From NCBI GenBank assembly GCA_903924805.1, contig CAIYCZ010000015.1, forward strand, positions 1-24,735: a stretch of DNA of 24,735 nt. Direction: 5' to 3'. Below are positions 24,608 through 24,735 of this stretch, piece after piece. The position numbers were made by a program, and so were the translations under genes. The stretch comes from an uncultured delta proteobacterium (GTDB lineage: Bacteria > Desulfobacterota > WTBG01 > CAIYCZ01). The notes below the pieces were generated by a model, which had not been told where the DNA came from, searched no databases, and saw only the letters and a program-made list of their open reading frames with translations. Positions within the stretch are counted from its first letter, which is position 1. The number at the start of each line of letters is the position of its first letter.

Positions 24608-24735
24608 TTATTTTTTCTTAAATAATAATTTTTCTAACTGCAAGATATTAATATCTCTTAGAACTATATTCATAATCATCATATTAAAAAGAATTTTATT
24701 TTCACTTCCTACAATTTCCTCCACATTATTGGCAA
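24608..24735 (-). CDS. C-terminal end of an AT-rich reading frame, 5' end outside window
   Basis: On the minus strand a frame stays open from the window edge for 42 codons and stops with TAA at 24608. The translation is rich in Ile, Asn, Leu and Lys (for example MMIMNIVLRDINILQLEK) and ends in a lysine run, KLLFKKK. It has no recognisable motif. In such AT-rich DNA a frame of this length open by chance is less expected, but the evidence is thin. Base use is clearly unlike the cluster genes, and the frame may belong to an element next to the tRNA. Confidence 0.4.
   Translation of the reverse strand, partial: ANNVEEIVGSENKILFNMMIMNIVLRDINILQLEKLLFKKK

Noticed and set aside
1..24735. CRISPR array, transposase, phage or toxin-antitoxin genes
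   Set aside because: No spaced repeat array, transposase motif or recognisable defence gene was found on either strand.

Overview
The window is dominated by one long, minus-strand division and cell wall (dcw) cluster. Read in its direction of transcription (right to left) the order is mraZ, rsmH, ftsL, ftsI, murE, murF, mraY, murD, ftsW, murG, murC, murB, ddl, ftsQ, ftsA, ftsZ, followed by a radical SAM gene. The order, the meso-DAP-type MurE (DNPR motif), a complete FtsQ/FtsL/FtsI/FtsW set, SPOR and DUF4124-like domains, and a radical SAM gene directly after ftsZ suggest a diderm bacterium of the Desulfobacterota/Nitrospirota kind, probably uncultivated. That placement is inference; no 16S or ribosomal protein gene is present. 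Coding DNA is of middling GC and most gene junctions are tight, several with ATGA-type stop/start overlaps.

Layout. 3-914 (+): C-terminal part of a sigma-54-activator-type regulator whose AAA+ domain has lost GAFTGA, the first Walker B Asp, both arginine fingers and the sensor II Arg. Its stop overlaps the stop of the convergent radical SAM gene. 911-20837 (-): the dcw cluster. It starts from a clear sigma-70 promoter (TTGACA, 17 bp, TATATT) followed by three MraZ boxes at 10-bp spacing. Four gaps break the tight packing: ftsQ-ftsA (a 14-bp-stem hairpin), murG-murC (heptamer repeats and hairpins), mraY-murF, and ftsL-rsmH (AT-rich heptamer-phased DNA). 20923-21290: AT-rich divergent intergenic region without a convincing gene. 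21291-24276 (+): two envelope proteins, a secreted SPOR + DUF4124-like + SNase-like fusion and a membrane-anchored protein with ten TPRs. 24437-24513 (+): tRNA-Arg(ACG) with its own promoter and terminator. After it the DNA turns strongly AT-rich and holds the end of a minus-strand reading frame, possibly the edge of an inserted element.

How the genes work together. MurB, MurC, MurD, MurE, Ddl and MurF build UDP-MurNAc-pentapeptide (the MurB substrate is made by MurA, not in this window). MraY and MurG convert it to lipid II. FtsW and FtsI polymerise and cross-link it at the septum, under FtsZ, FtsA, FtsQ and FtsL. RsmH methylates 16S rRNA, and MraZ probably controls the whole operon from its own leader. 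The divergent SPOR protein may bind septal peptidoglycan, so a division role is plausible. No classical mobile gene, CRISPR array or defence system was recognised; the less ordinary content is the degenerate regulator, the SPOR/SNase-like fusion, the intergenic repeats and the tRNA-adjacent AT-rich edge.
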